64,000 bases of DNA from Saururus chinensis (GCA_035235625.1 CP141144.1:34780014-34844013), one strand, 5' to 3'. Shown: positions 33,240 through 45,430, counted from the first letter of the stretch. Notes: generated by a model from the sequence alone, not told the origin. Program-made: numbers and translations.

Positions 33240-33902
33240 TCAAAACATATCTTCCAATACTTGGATGGTTCTTTCTGACTGTCCATCCATTTGCTGATGG
33301 AAAGCTGTGCTGAATTTTAATGTAGTACCCAAAGCCTCTTGTAAACTCTGCCAAAAAGGTGAAGTAAATCTGCTATCCCTATCCGAAACAATGGATACAG
33401 GTACTCCATGTAAATTGATTATCTCCTCAATATATAGTTGTACCAAACTATCCAATGAGTGCTTCTTTCAGAGTGGAATGAAATGAGAGGACTTAGTAAG
33501 CCGATCAACTATGACCCAAATCATGTTGTTACCGCTTGAAGTCCTAGGTAGTTCTGATATAAAATCCATTGTTATATGCTCCCACTTCCATTCAGGAATA
33601 TCAAGAGATTGAAGCAATCCAGAGGGTCTCGGATGTTCTGCCTTAACTTGTTGGCATGTTAAACATCGGGAAACATACTCAGTTACATCTCACTTCATCC
33701 CGTCCCACCTGAAGTTCCCTTTTAAATCTTGATACATCTTGGTCCCTTCGGGATGAATAGTATACTTTGAACTATGCGCTACATCTAGTATTCTACGCCT
33801 TAACTCTGGAATAGCCAGAACAACTAATCTCCCAAGAAAGTGTATACCTTCATCATTTCCTTGAGTGAAATCTGACCGTTCCCATAAAGATAATGTCGCC
33901 AA
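33240..33902 (-). pseudogene. G2 integrase, zinc-binding and catalytic parts (fossil)
   Basis: HSSKYTIHPEGTKMYQDLKG (near 33,760) is the zinc-binding region. Near 33,240-33,455, LHGVPVSIVSDRDSRFTSPF and FSTAFHQQMDGQSERT give the second Asp and the Glu-bearing block of the DDE core. The order is correct between RNase H and the chromodomain end. Confidence 0.88.
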
Positions 33903-34120
33903 ATCTTTAATGCAAAGACAACTGCAACAAGTTCTAAATCATGAGTAGGGTAGCTAGTTTCATGAATTTTCAGCAGTCGCGAGGCATAGGCTACAACCTT
34001 TCCATGATGCATTAATACACAACCCAAACCTTCTCACGAAGCATCATAATACACTACAAATCCATTGCTTCCACAAGGTAGAGTTATTACTGAGGCAGTG
34101 GTATGTCTCTTCTTTAATTC
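33824..34120 (-). pseudogene. G2 RNase H region (fossil)
   Basis: [19 protein letters not shown], then [20 protein letters not shown], is the conserved core of gypsy RNase H. Confidence 0.85.
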
Positions 34121-35125
34121 CTAAAATTTTTTCTTGCATTCCACATTCCAGATAAACTTCATATCTTTGTGGGTTAATTTGGTCAGTGGTAGGGCAATCT
34201 TTGAAAACCCTTCAATAAATCTCCTATAGTACCCTGCCAAACCTAAGAAACTACGAATTTTAGACACTATTTTAGGCCTTTCCCACCTTAGCACTACTTC
34301 AACCTTAGCTGGATCGACCATCACTCCGTCATTCGATATAACATGACCAAGAAAGTTTACTTGATCCAGCCATAATTCACACTTGTTGAGTTTCGCATTA
34401 AGCTTGTGTGTATGGAGTATATTCAATACTATTTGAAGATGTTTCCTATGGTCATCAACACTTGTGGAGTAAACCAAAATAACATCTATAAATACTATAA
34501 CAAATCTATCCAGACAAGCATGGAATATCCATTTCATTAGATCCATAAAGGCAGATTGGGCATTAGTCAACCCAAAAGGCATAACTAAGAATTCATAATG
34601 CCCATACCTTGTTTGGAAAGCAATTTTTGAGATATCTTCATCTCGAATCCTCAACATATGATATCCTAATCTAAGATCAATTCGAGAAAATATTTTGGCC
34701 GATTGTAACTGGTCGAAAAGGTTATCAATACGAGGAAGAGGATATTTATTCATTATTGTCACTCCATTCAACTTCTGATAATCGATACATAATCGGAAAG
34801 ATCTGTCTTTTTTCTTCACAAAAAGCACTGGTGCTCCCCAAGGAGAGACGCTTGGACGGATAAATCCTTTGTCTAAAAGGTCTTGAAGTTGTTCCTTTAA
34901 TTCTTTAAGTTCGGCTGGACCCATTCTATAGGGTGCTTTCGAGATATGAGTGGTACCTGGGAGAAGCTCAATACTAAACTTAACTTCTCTTTTAGGTCGT
35001 AGACCGGGCAATTCATTTGGGAAAACATCAACAAAGTCTCGTACTGTGTCTATCTCATCCAAGATTATCTCTTTTACCTCATTTGTGATAATGGTAGCAA
35101 AAAATGCCCAACATCCTTGGCTCAT
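34121..35125 (-). pseudogene. G2 reverse transcriptase (fossil)
   Basis: A long frame covers the domain: [105 protein letters not shown], then [18 protein letters not shown] and [19 protein letters not shown]. All are standard for Ty3/gypsy. It is the best preserved coding segment in the window. Confidence 0.95.
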
Positions 35126-35149
35126 TAGTTTTTGTGCTTTAGTGGCTGA

Positions 35150-35534
35150 TATAAAACAAGAGCTTCTTTTATCTTAAATTCCTTGGAACACAATGTTTCC
35201 TTTTCCAAAAACTACTCTCTTTTTACCACAATCTACTATGGCTCTATGTGTAGCTAACCAATCCATGTCGAGGATAATATCAAAGAAAGTTATCTTTAGT
35301 AAAAACTAGGTTATCACTCAACCAATTGTTACCTATCTAAACTGACACCTCTTTAAGAAACTCTTGTGTTAATAAAGAGTCTCCTACAAGTGTTGCGACT
35401 TCTAGTATAAAGGGTAACTTCAAAACTTGATCTTCCATATTTAAAGCAAATTCAACTAACATAAATAAATGTGTAGAGTCTGGATCTATCAAAACTTTAT
35501 CTAATCGATCAGAGACAAGAAGAGTACCTTCCAC
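35150..35534 (-). pseudogene. G2 protease region (fossil)
   Basis: The minus strand reads ALIDPDSTHLF-like sequence (here VLIDPDSTHLFMLVEFALNM), matching the gypsy protease active-site region that follows the zinc knuckle. The downstream ILDMDWLATHRA-type block near 35,260 agrees. Confidence 0.75.
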
Positions 35535-35638
35535 GACAGCATTTGAGGCATGAACTTCCTCACTTGTGATGGCGTATACTCGCCCCGGAATTTAGCCTTT
35601 TGTTCAGTTTGAGGCTCATTTCTTGTATGCTTCCTTGG

Positions 35639-36675
35639 GCAGTCTCTAGCAAAGTGACCCTCAGCTCCACACACAGCATAGATTATTCCTCCTCTTACAG
35701 GGTTTCCCCGGGTGAAACAATTTACATATGGGGCATGGGGTCCCTCCTCTACCTTGCTGATATTGTTGTTGTGGCCTTCTTTTAAAAGCTTGTTGTTGTG
35801 GTTGCGACCGATAGGGTTGAGATGGCTGGGTAGGTGCACCACCAGAGTAGTTAAAAGCCTCTCTTGTTGTTAGGGCGTCTGAAAGTACCATTTTGCCAAG
35901 CTTCCTTCCATTCTGCCAATGCTCTCTGTATATCGCGCTTTGCCACATAGGCAATCTCCACCACTCGACTCAAAGTAGTAGATTGCAGAATTACTACTTG
36001 AGCTCTTAATTCAGGTTTTAATCCCGTGATAGATTGGATGGCACAAGATAATTCTGTAGTGCATGCTCCCAAGGCAAAGCGCTGCAATTGAGTAAATTTT
36101 GTCACATACTCCCGTACTGCCAAACTTCCTTGCTTTAGTTCCATGAATTCTAACTCTTTTTGTTGCCTCATATGGAGTGGAAAATAATTGTCATAAAAAG
36201 CTTCTTTGAAATCTTTCCAAGAAACTTGCTAAACCTCCACAAATTTAGTTTCCTTGATTATGGTCCACCAATGATCTGCCTCTCCCGAGAAGACAAATGT
36301 TCCAAGGGCAACTTTTTTATTCTCAGGTACTTCCATCGCTTCAAAAATCTTCTTAATTTCTTTTATCCACTTTTCTGCTTCCTCCGGCTCTCCTTCACCC
36401 AAGAAGGTGGGGACAATTTTCTTAAACTGTTCAGCCAAATTATTCTCACCCTTAATCCTGCCAGATGAGTTGTCACTAAAGGGAATTGGAGAAGATTGTG
36501 CTGGTGGCAAAGAAAGAGTAGGGTGATAACCTTGCTCAGCTAAGCGTTGAGCAAGATTTTGTAGCAACACACTCATAGCTTCAGGTGCTACTCCTCCCGA
36601 TTCAGACGGGGTTGGTCCAGCCAAATCATTATTTGGTGTTTGCAGCTCTTGACCAGGTTGTTGTGATGACGACAT
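35639..36675 (-). pseudogene. G2 gag with zinc knuckle (fossil)
   Basis: The start (36,675) gives a Gln-, Pro- and Ser-rich N-terminus, followed by FLGEGEPEEAEKWIKEIKKI, a gag core. The minus strand then shows ELKQGSLAVREYVTKFTQLQ and FALGACTTEL. A knuckle, CGAEGHFARDC, lies at about 35,639-35,671. Confidence 0.9.
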
Positions 36676-36789
36676 CTAGGTTCAAAAAGATGGATCAAAG
36701 TTATACTAAGTCTACTTATCTAAGTGAATTGTAGTGATAGAAATCATTTATTTCTTCACTTTATGCATTTATAGACAGAATTTCCTGGG

Positions 36790-36802
36790 CTTTGATACCA
36801 AC
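36790..36802 (-). other. G2 primer-binding site, tRNA-iMet type
   Basis: On the minus strand GTTGGTATCAAAGCCC begins right after the LTR, close to the usual TGGTATCAGAGCC. Confidence 0.8.
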
Positions 36803-38712
36803 TGTTATGACCCGAGATTTTATAAAATATATAAAGAGTTAAAAAGTAAAATCATAGCTTGCTCAGGTCGCAACCATAAACGTGTAACCATAAACGTAAC
36901 AAGAAATATTTTATTCCCCAGGAAATATACTGCCTATGTACAAACACATAAGTAAAGATATAAACAAGTCTTCTCAAGCCAAAAATATGAAAATATACTG
37001 AGAAATCTATTGGTGTACTCGTAGACTCTGTGGTCACCAGTTGAAGCTCCCAAAAAGTATCTTTACTGCTTTCTTTTACACCCGTCTATTCCACACCGGG
37101 CCCTGCAAGGTCTGGGGGGTGGTGAGTATTTTAAACTACTCAGTAGGAGTATTTATCCTATTAGACATAAATATAACATCTGGCAATTTGTAAATCACAA
37201 GGTAAATAGACAATACTTTTAGAAAAAGTTGTAAGGGTGTGCCTCTCACCCAAATACTTCCCTAGGGCTTCTCCCTACGTATCGAAGATGCTTCTAGGGT
37301 TTGTATTATTATATAAAGAATTTGTTGAGGGTACAAAGCAGTGGCCTCTTACTCCTCTACAGATTTTTCGTAAAACACTTCGTGCTTGTAGAGGGAAGAA
37401 GCACCCGTGCTCATGGGGTGCCGGGATCTAGAGAGCAAAGAGTTTTCTCAAGATACTCTCTCCCCTAGTGCATGTAGCCTTGATAGTTGCCCTTCGTTAG
37501 GGGCGAATCAGGGATCTTGCCCTTCGTTAGGGGCTCACCAAACTAATGTGCATACTGTGTATCCGATTCCAAACCGGGTTTACCTGTGTACTCTCAATTA
37601 TAGAACTCTATCGGTACGTCTACCAATTTGAGTTCCAAACAATTAAATCTCTTATATGCCCAACTCAAACGGGAATTTCCTTCTCTTTTTCATCTTCTAC
37701 GAAGATCAATCTAGCATCGCCTTTACAAGTCATGGTTGTGTTGCTAACAACGATTATAAAGGTAGGGTTAGTCGCTCGTTCCAACGAGACAATTACCCCT
37801 TCTCTATCTCATCTTGGTAACTCGGTGGTCATGATTGTACGTATTTTCTAAAATCATTTTGATAGAGCAACAATTCCATAAAAACCGTCTTTCAATCTTA
37901 CCATACTTTAAAATAACGGCGAAGTTAGATTTTCTTTATATCACATATAACATAAAGCATAATGCCTAATTAAATTCAAAAGATAAACACTTAATAAATC
38001 AAGTATATGAGGCAATTCTAAAACGTACATAGAAATTAACTAGAATTATTCATATAAACTTTCAAAGACAACCAATGTAAGTATTTATGTCGTAAAAGAG
38101 GATAAAATCCCAAAATAGAAAAATAACTCCTCCATGACATTCAGCACGCTCGATTTAGGTAGAAACACTTCTTAAATTACTTAAATCGGACTTAAAACGA
38201 GGAAGAAATGAATAAAAGAAGTTTGGAATGAACTGAATTAGAAATTGACGCTATTTATAAGAAAGCATAAGTGACGCGAGTCTGAAGTGTGTCAGACATG
38301 TGTCACACATCTGACACATCACTAACGCACATTAGATGTGCATCCTTGATGCATGTCATATTCCTGACACGTGCCTCTGACGCGCATCAAGTTTCTGACG
38401 CTTATTTTATATTTTATTTTTAAAAAAACTTAAAAACATTATATCTTCATATCCCGATATCGGAATTACGCGTTCTTTGTACTGATAGACTCATATTAAT
38501 GAGCCCTTCAAAACTAAACCAAAGTGGATAGGTTATCTCAATTTTTAAATTGGGTCCCGCCCATACGACACATTTCCGAGGTCATAACCTTTCGTCCCAA
38601 CCTTAGTTTCATGTGTTTTTAGGTTTGTTACACTCGTCTCCCTGAGCTCTATTTAATATACTTAACATAAAAAAAATTTATAAAAAGTATTTAAAAACTT
38701 ATGTATGTTACA
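36803..38712 (-). repeat. G2 5' LTR
   Basis: In plus orientation it runs from TGTTATGACCCGAGATTTT to GTATGTTACA. It lacks the MULE seen in its partner and so shows that element's empty site. Confidence 0.93.
38247..38259 (-). promoter_or_regulatory. LTR TATA box of G2
   Basis: The minus strand reads CTTATAAATAGCG. In the partner LTR the MULE's 9-bp target, TTATAAGAA, overlaps this same element. Confidence 0.6.
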
Positions 38713-39731
38713 ATTAGATGTTACAATGACCCTTAATACCTTAGTATTTTCTCTTCTTGATTTCTTCACTCTTTATTGCCTCAATATTCTTCTAATCTTT
38801 CTTTCTTAATTTTTCTTTCCTCTATTTTTTTTCATAATCATTTTCTTTGTTGCGCAAGGCTTTCCCTGTGGATCGACCTTGTCTACTACAATTGGCAAGT
38901 AAAACAAATCTAAATTTAATTTCTTCATAGTCATGTTTCAGACATAAACACAAGACAATAGGGGCAAAGTGGGGTTAGAAACAACAACCCCCAACTTACA
39001 CCGGGTCAAGGTAGGCTAGATAGAGTCCGTCTGGTGGCCGGACAATGATCGGAAACATACCAGTGTCTCAAAAATGTACCGGACAGTGAGAAGATGAAAA
39101 AAAACCGAAAAAGTACTAGTAGCTAACGGAGGAGCAAGGAGATCTCGGAGGCTGAATAAAGATAAGTCTAGTAGAGGGTGGCTGTAAACGGCAGCAAAAT
39201 CGCCCTCCTATGGCCCAAAAATGAATTTTGAAGGTGAGAAAAACTGAGGAAAAGACCGGTACCTCATAGACAAGAAAGGAGGACATGGCAGCGGTCCTAG
39301 CCGGTACCAATGGACTCATGCTGACAAGGTGAAGTGGATCTCTGCAAGAACAGGTGGAATCCGATGATGGAGGAGGCACGATGGAGTAACTGGAAACTCA
39401 CTCAGGTTTCTTCTCTATGTTTCTAGACGTATTGGACGTCTCAAAGTTTTTGACCTTTTTGGAATGTGTAGACTGATTCCAGATTTATAATTTTTTTCCA
39501 TCTATGTCCCCAACACGTAGTAACCTCTTGTTTACGCATTATACCTCCAAACTTCACACTGAAAGCACGCATCGAGGCCCATAGCCTACGACTAAGCCCC
39601 ACACCCGACTATGATACTGAGGTCAAATACACAAATACAAATACGCCAAAGCATCACATTTTTCAACCAAAAATAATTAGAAAAATAGCAAGAAAATCAC
39701 AGAAACTCGTAGAAAAGTCGGGGACATTAGA

Positions 39732-40079
39732 ACCTAAAAGTCACATTACCATTGATGGCAAGTCATTCTTTGACTTGAACCAGCAACTTGTTGAACCTCA
39801 CTAATGGATAATTGTTCATCATCCTTGCTTTTCCACTTATGTACACGCTATCATTGCATACCTCTCCATGTAATAATAGGGGTTAAAGGGTGATCAAATC
39901 TGTTGAAATGAAGCCTTTGGAGCCTTGAATAGCTTCTGGAGTGTAAAAAAATGGGTTTTTATTGAACAACAACATTCACCGGTGAGTCACCGCAAATGAA
40001 TCCTCCCCATATGAATGGTGCCACAGTGTTTTGGTGTTCATTTATTATAATATGTATGGGTAGTGGGTTTATTTAAAAC
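39732..40079. other. Unassigned stretch
   Basis: No gene or repeat was recognised. It lies between the end of LTR copy B and a purine-tract MULE-like element and may be the outer part of the latter. Confidence 0.3.
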
Positions 40080-41189
40080 CTAAGGGTAGTTTCGTTTAGA
40101 AAACCGATAATATGGCATTTGTATTTAAAATCCAGGGAATATGGAATATTGGCTTCTTCAGCTAGGTAATATAGAAAAAACTCATTTAAATACTGGAGGT
40201 TATAAAGAAAAAATTGAAAAAGATTTAAATGACTCAATGGTTGTTTGCCATTGTCCCACTAAATTTTGGGACAGATGAAGAAAAGGAGGTGTGGCCGGAG
40301 AAGAAGGAAAAGAAGAAGGAGGAAGTGGAGGCAAAGAAGGATGTAGAGAAGATGGAAGAGATAGTAGCAGACGAGGAGGAGAGGAGGAAGAGAAGATAAA
40401 GACATAGGAAATGGAAGAGGAAGAGGAGTTGGTGATGGCAGTGGTAGAGATGGTTGGTGGCAACAACAGGAGGCAGGGCTATGTCACGCCTCGGCACCCG
40501 CCCGACCCAAGCCAAACCTGGTCCAAGGGATGGTCAAAGCTCATGGGGTCAACAAGGTATTAAAATTGCGGAAGACTTGACCCCTCTAATGGGTATGATA
40601 TACATGGAGTTACACACCACTTTATCTTTGTGCAAGAGAAATAAGTAAAAGAATAAAGGATATTAAATCTTATATAGTCCTCAAGTCTCAACTCATAAAC
40701 TTACAACAACTAAGCCATTCAACATGGCTAAAGTCATAATATCTGAAAATAAGTCAAAGCCACAACGGCTAATAGAATACGAGACAAAGTCATTTAAACA
40801 TGAAGTTCTAATAAAATAGTAGAAATAATCAAAAAGATTGTAACATCTCTAGGCTCCCATGCCTACACCCGATCATCACCCACATGTGCCTTATTAAGAC
40901 GGACTTGATCATCTGCATGTCACACCATGCAGCCCCAAATTAGAAAAAATAGAGAAAATGGGGTGAGTATAAAACACAGCAAGGTTTTGAGTGCTAAAAC
41001 GATAAATCAGAAAAGCAACCATGACATTCTACGTAGCCTATCACATTAACATGTCATATATTATCTCAATTCTGATTGTTTTCCCTTTTCTTTACTATAC
41101 TTACCCATAAGTAACAATCCTCAATGAAAGTATCTCAACACACTATTTGTAGCACGAATAATCACATCATAACATAAACATCTATCTTG

Positions 41190-41530
41190 CATGAAGAGTG
41201 TCTCTAGCACACCATACATATTAATGTATATTCATTCTTCTTCATAAGCATTCATCCTGCATGCCAAGTATCTCACACACACTAGCATACCATGCATATC
41301 CATAACCATTCAACCTGCATAAGAAGTGTCTCTAACACATAATCACATTATGCATATCTATAAATAATCAACCTACATGAGAAGTCTCTCTAACACACAA
41401 TCACATCATGTATATCTATAAACAATCAACTTGCATGAGAAGTATCTCAAACACACTAACATATCATGTATAATTACTCTCATTCATAAGCATTCACCCT
41501 ACATGAGATGTGCCTCTAACGCATTGACCA
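41190..41530. repeat. About 62-bp tandem repeat in the minus solo LTR, 5-6 units
   Basis: Units hold CATGAGAAGTGTCTCTAACA and ATCATGCATATC, the inverse of the units at 14,750-15,050. Confidence 0.7.
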
Positions 41531-43374
41531 CAATAACCAACGGTGAATATTTCATGAAACAGAGAGAATAAACCTACTCCTCGAGGCCGAAACCCTTGAG
41601 CAATCCCATACCAAATAGACATGCTCCTCAAGGCCGAAGCCTTCGAGCAACCCCTGCCCATCAAGACTAAACTCTCGAGCTGTCCTACTTGTCAAAACTG
41701 AAGTCCCAAGCAACAATACATGGTAGCCGGTATACTCGAACAAACCACCTTAGATTCTCAGGATCCAGATAATCTCAATCTTTATAGCATTGCTGCTTTT
41801 CTCAACCAAGGGAGGATAACTCGTCCTCATTGGATGTAAAATCTTGTCCTTTTAGGCATAAAACCAAATTGATAAGTCTTCGATTGATTAATCCGGTAAG
41901 CAATATCACAAATTGCATCTAACCTATCAATATGACTAATCTCGATAAAATCTCATTCGTAAATCCATCTCATGAGCCATGCAACATAGTACATACATGA
42001 GCAATAACTACATGAATTCTAATTCATAAAGCATGCTCCTCTCGGCCATACATGTATCATTTCTAATCATATGTATCAAACAATCATCATAATTTCCCCC
42101 ACATTTGTGTGTACATTGTAGTAGTATTCAATCCTAATCATAGGAATATGCAATATGATCAACCCATTAACATACTACACACATGCTATCATAATTTAAA
42201 CATGGATCCTTCTTACTGAAATCATGGGTCAAAACTATTGAAAAACACAATTCAAATCAAGTGCAACTCACACTAGACTTAAGTAAGAATATTCATTACT
42301 ACACTTGAAACTAGACAAGGCATCATCATTCACCCATAATTTAATCATGATGTGTAAAGGCATACAAATCCATTCTCATGCTATAACCTTCCGGAATCAT
42401 ACTTAAAATATGAGGAATCATTCAACATGGATTCAAGACAAGAAATTATAATATGCTTAACCGAGTAACATGAAATCCACTTAACACTTAAACATTCATT
42501 ACAGTTTTCAATATCAAATCATACCCTTTTAATAGCTCTTCCAAGCATAAATTACACATCATAAACATAAGAAATGATACTTAAGAATAAAAACACGAAA
42601 ATGAGAAAAATAACCAGAGATGACAAAACTGCTATGTTGGTGTTCGAAGGCCCTATAGGGCCATTTGAATGATTGATCATTTGGCCTGCATGGCTATTTG
42701 AATGCCAGAATAGAAGTTCTTGTTTGTCTTCTTCCTTCCGAATTCAAAATCGAAAATACACATATCTATGATAAACCTTCAAATCTCACTCCCAAACATC
42801 ATCATAATGAAATCTAAGCCTAGGAAACAGTAAATCTCATCATTTATCAACAAAAATATGAAAAAATTACAAGAAAGATTAAGTTTTTCTTAATCCGCCA
42901 TTAAAGCTCAACACCATACAAACCCACTTAAAACTTTACCAGCACTCGAATCCGAAAACACATACCTATTTTAGGAGAAATCACATACCTTCTGTGACTT
43001 TCTTGACTTGAAATCGATGGTCCAACTCCTTTAGAATCTTACCCACAATAGGGTTCTGTTAATACTTTCATAAATCCGCTTAAAAGTGCCTAAATCACTT
43101 AAAAACTCCTAGATCTAGGGCTTGTTTAGTTCAAAAAATAAAATCCCTCATTAGAGGCTTGAAATAGAGGTCAAAATCAGAAACTTTAGTGGTAAAAATC
43201 ACGATTTAACTTTGAAAAAGATGAGATTAAGAAAGATTAGGTAAAACCCTAGGTGATTAATGAAGAAATCAAGCTAATCTTACCTTAATTCGACTTTCCT
43301 CTAATGGAATGGGGATTAGGGCTCCTAAGCTCTAGATTACATCCCTTACCAAATGGGAATGAGGTTGTGCCTTT

Positions 43375-43384
43375 CTATTTATAG
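43375..43384 (-). promoter_or_regulatory. LTR TATA box
   Basis: The minus strand reads CTATAAATAG about 410 bp from this LTR's own start, the same distance as in the relative at 12,344. Confidence 0.6.
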
Positions 43385-44188
43385 TAGGTATTGGGGTAGA
43401 CCTAACAAGAATGTGGGGTATAAATAGAATTTAATACTAAAAATAGAAAATTCATTTATTTTAAGTCCAAAATGAAGTCTAATAATTTTGAAACCCTTAG
43501 TTACTATTATAAGATGTTTTTAGCATCTTGTGGGACCGTCATCCCAATTTACGAACGTAGGACCCATGGCGGGTTCTGCCCCCTAAATTTTTGGAAAAAT
43601 AGTATAAAATTCTAAAACAAATTGAATTGACTTATTTTAACATAAAAACTAACAAAGTGAAGAAAATTTTGATTAAAACCATTGTTAACTACCTTAAACT
43701 CGAAAATAAGTTAAAATTGACCAAATTAACATTAAACCACATAATAACTACTAAATAAAATTAAATAAACCAGTTACAGTTTAGGGATCTTATAGGAGAG
43801 GTAGGGATTGTTTTGGGTTTAATGTGTTGGTGGAAATAAAGCATAAGGGGGCAGGGCTATTTATGTGACTTTTGCTTCCTCCATGCTCTTTTTCTTCTTT
43901 ATCTCCTCTTTGTCATAGTCTTCCTTCTTAGAATCTTGTGGAAGTAGCAACAAGCCAGTCATTGAGTCGTTTTAAAATTTGATCATTTTTCTTTAGAGCC
44001 TCATATCTTTAAAATAAACCCATAAATATGTTCAACTAGTTAAAATTAACAATAGGTTTAATTTTTACTTGATTTCAAACTTTCTCTAGCCCCATAGACT
44101 TCTATTGCTAATGGTTCACGATAACAGATATCTGATAGTCAACAGTTAATATCCGACAGCTAACAACCCAAATAAGCAAGTTTTACCA

Positions 44189-44337
44189 TGAGAATAGTCG
44201 ACTGTAGAGGTCAACTGGTTGTTGTCAATTGTTTGCTATATGTTCTTCTCCAACAACCGTCTTCTTTTCTGATGCCAATGACCTCCTTCTCTAGCGCTAG
44301 TGAACTAATAGTCATCCTCTATAGTTGACTATTCTCA
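44189..44337. repeat. Inverted repeat, 22-bp arms
   Basis: TGAGAATAGTCGACTGTAGAGG in the left arm (44,189-44,210, quoted region 22 bp) pairs with the inverse at 44,316-44,337 with two mismatches. The loop is about 105 bp. A TTGTCAATTGTT block follows each arm in direct orientation. It is not explained by any neighbouring element. Confidence 0.7.
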
Positions 44338-44429
44338 TAGTAACTCTCTTAATTTTGGTTGTCAATTGTTGGATGTGGATTGTAGGTATATCGTAAACTA
44401 TTAAAATAGAAGTCTGTGGTGGTGCTAGT

Positions 44430-45010
44430 GAAAGTTCTAAATAAATAAAAAATTAATTCATTATTGTTTTTAAGTTGTAGAAAATGTATATGAGTTCCTT
44501 TTTAAAGATCGGAGGTTGTAAAGAAAATCAATCATAATTTTAAATGACTCAATGACTTGTTTGTGTAGGCCTATTAGATTCAAGAAGGAGGATAAGGAGA
44601 AGGAGGAGGAGGGGGAGGAGAAGAAGAGGGTGGAGGAGGATGCTTTATTATAAGATGAAAGAGGTAGTAGAGGAGAAGGGGAGGAGGAGGAGGAGGTGAA
44701 GGGGGTAGGAATGGTGGCAAAGGAGGAGGAGAAAGAGAAGGGAAGGAGGAGGAGAAGAAGGTGAAAAAGGGTTTGGCAGAGGAGGTGGCAGCAACAGCAA
44801 AAGAAGGTGTTGGTAATGAAGCATAGATGAGCAAGGCTAGTTTTGGGTTTAGTTGGTTGATGAAGGAAAAGTAAATGGGTTGATGGGTATTTGGGTAACC
44901 TCCAGCCACATTTATAAAAGTTCTCATGTAAAGGGTTATTTCTAGCATTTTGATGAAATTGCATACATTTGTAAGATTTCAACCAATTCAAGGGTCATTT
45001 CGAAAATTGC
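44430..45010. mobile_element. MULE-like purine-tract family, copy 2
   Basis: Shared blocks run in order: GGAGGTTGTAAAGAAAA, TTTTAAATGACTCAATGACT, a 200-bp GGA/GAAG tract (44,580-44,780), then GGGTTTAGTTGGTTGATGAA, GGGTATTTGGGTAACCT, AGCCACATTTATAAAAGTT and AAATTGCATACATTTGTAAG. The tract keeps minus-strand frames open as Pro- and Ser-rich peptides, which are not genes. Confidence 0.6.
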
Positions 45011-45430
45011 TCATTCTCTTTTTCTTTTGGCCTAAATCCTACCTTAAATAAATATTTTCTACGATCATATATATAAAAAAATTGTCTCTAAATCTGTCTG
45101 TTCGTTTTTTTAAATGAAATGCTAGCGTCCAAGATTCTTTGTTATAGCTGTGTGCTTCCTGTTTCTCCATAGAGTTTCAACCACGTTTATATGCAAGATC
45201 TATAACATAATTGAATTGAGATTTGTTAGGATTAGTACAAGGTTTTCATTCCATCTTCATACAGTGTACTTTGCATTGTATATTTGTCCATTAATTTAAG
45301 ATTCAGAATCTGGCCCTAACATGGATTAGATTTCTTATAATTTTGTGGCATATCATACAACCATAAATAAACAGTTGCTACATTTAGTGATAACACTAGT
45401 TTTAAAATGTGGGCCAACTGGACACTAGTA

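Larger units (their letters stand above)
29805..38712 (-). mobile_element. Ty3/gypsy chromovirus (G2) with both LTRs, broken
   Basis: Two similar LTRs (29,805-32,487 and 36,803-38,712) enclose a minus-strand gag-pol. A primer site of tRNA-iMet type adjoins the high-coordinate LTR, and a purine tract (AAGGAGGGGAGAT on the minus strand) adjoins the low-coordinate one. Flanking ATTAT (29,800-29,804) and ATTAG (38,713-38,717) form a near-perfect 5-bp TSD. Order: gag, zinc knuckle, protease, reverse transcriptase, RNase H, integrase, chromodomain-like end, as in the Tekay/Del clade. By eye the LTRs differ at about 5% of sites over the first 340 bp, mostly transitions, suggesting a few million years at commonly used plant rates. 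It is broken in several places. Confidence 0.93.
28635..38985 (+). repeat. LTR-like sequence of Tat/Athila appearance, split by a chromovirus
   Basis: From 28,635 to 29,804, and again from 38,718 to about 38,985, the sequence is unrelated to copy B. Features are a possible promoter (CCAATAAATAGAGG, about 29,338), a leader with TTTGTAATAATCTAATGGAG, and CCTGTGGATCGACCTTG (about 38,868), a phrase typical of Tat/Athila LTR ends. It has no coding capacity. Its ends and TSD could not be fixed, so the family call is tentative. Confidence 0.4.
24978..39731 (-). repeat. 4-kb-class LTR, copy B, split by further elements
   Basis: It starts TGTAACACCTGAG and follows copies A and C block by block to about 28,276. 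Sequence matching the far end of copy C resumes at about 38,990 (GGAGGAGCAAGGAGA, CATGGCAGCGGTCCTAGCCGGTACC in part, CTAAGCCCCACACCC) and ends GGGACATTAGA at 39,731. Without the insert it would be about 4.05 kb, close to copy C's 4.1 kb. No matching TSD is visible, so it may have been rearranged. Confidence 0.7.
40482..43794 (-). repeat. Solo LTR (3.3 kb), minus orientation, relative of the 12,344 LTR
   Basis: In plus orientation it begins TGTCACGCCTCGGCACCCG, the inverse of the related LTR's end, and finishes TTTAGGGATCTTATA, the inverse of its start. Its sides are GGCTA and GGAGA, too different for a convincing TSD. The inserted family copy clearly continues on both sides. Confidence 0.85.
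40080..44060. mobile_element. MULE-like purine-tract family, copy 1, split by a solo LTR
   Basis: The left arm has AATATGGAATATT (40,134), AGGTTATAAAGAAAAA and TTTAAATGACTCAATG (40,198-40,240). The right arm has the same blocks inverted: GTCATTGAGTCGTTTTAAAA (43,950) and CTTTAGAGCCTC (about 43,985). The interior is a long GGA/GAAG-rich tract (40,262-40,410), then GCAACAACAGGAGGCAGGG. A solo LTR (40,482-43,794) separates the halves. No transposase is present. The arms match those of the fold-back element at 395-1,415. Confidence 0.6.

Noticed and set aside
44470-44991. Overlapping Pro/Ser-rich open frames up to 173 codons on the minus strand
   Set aside because: They lie in a GGA/GAAG tract shared by several copies of a repeat family; stop codons are rare in such tracts and no domain is visible.
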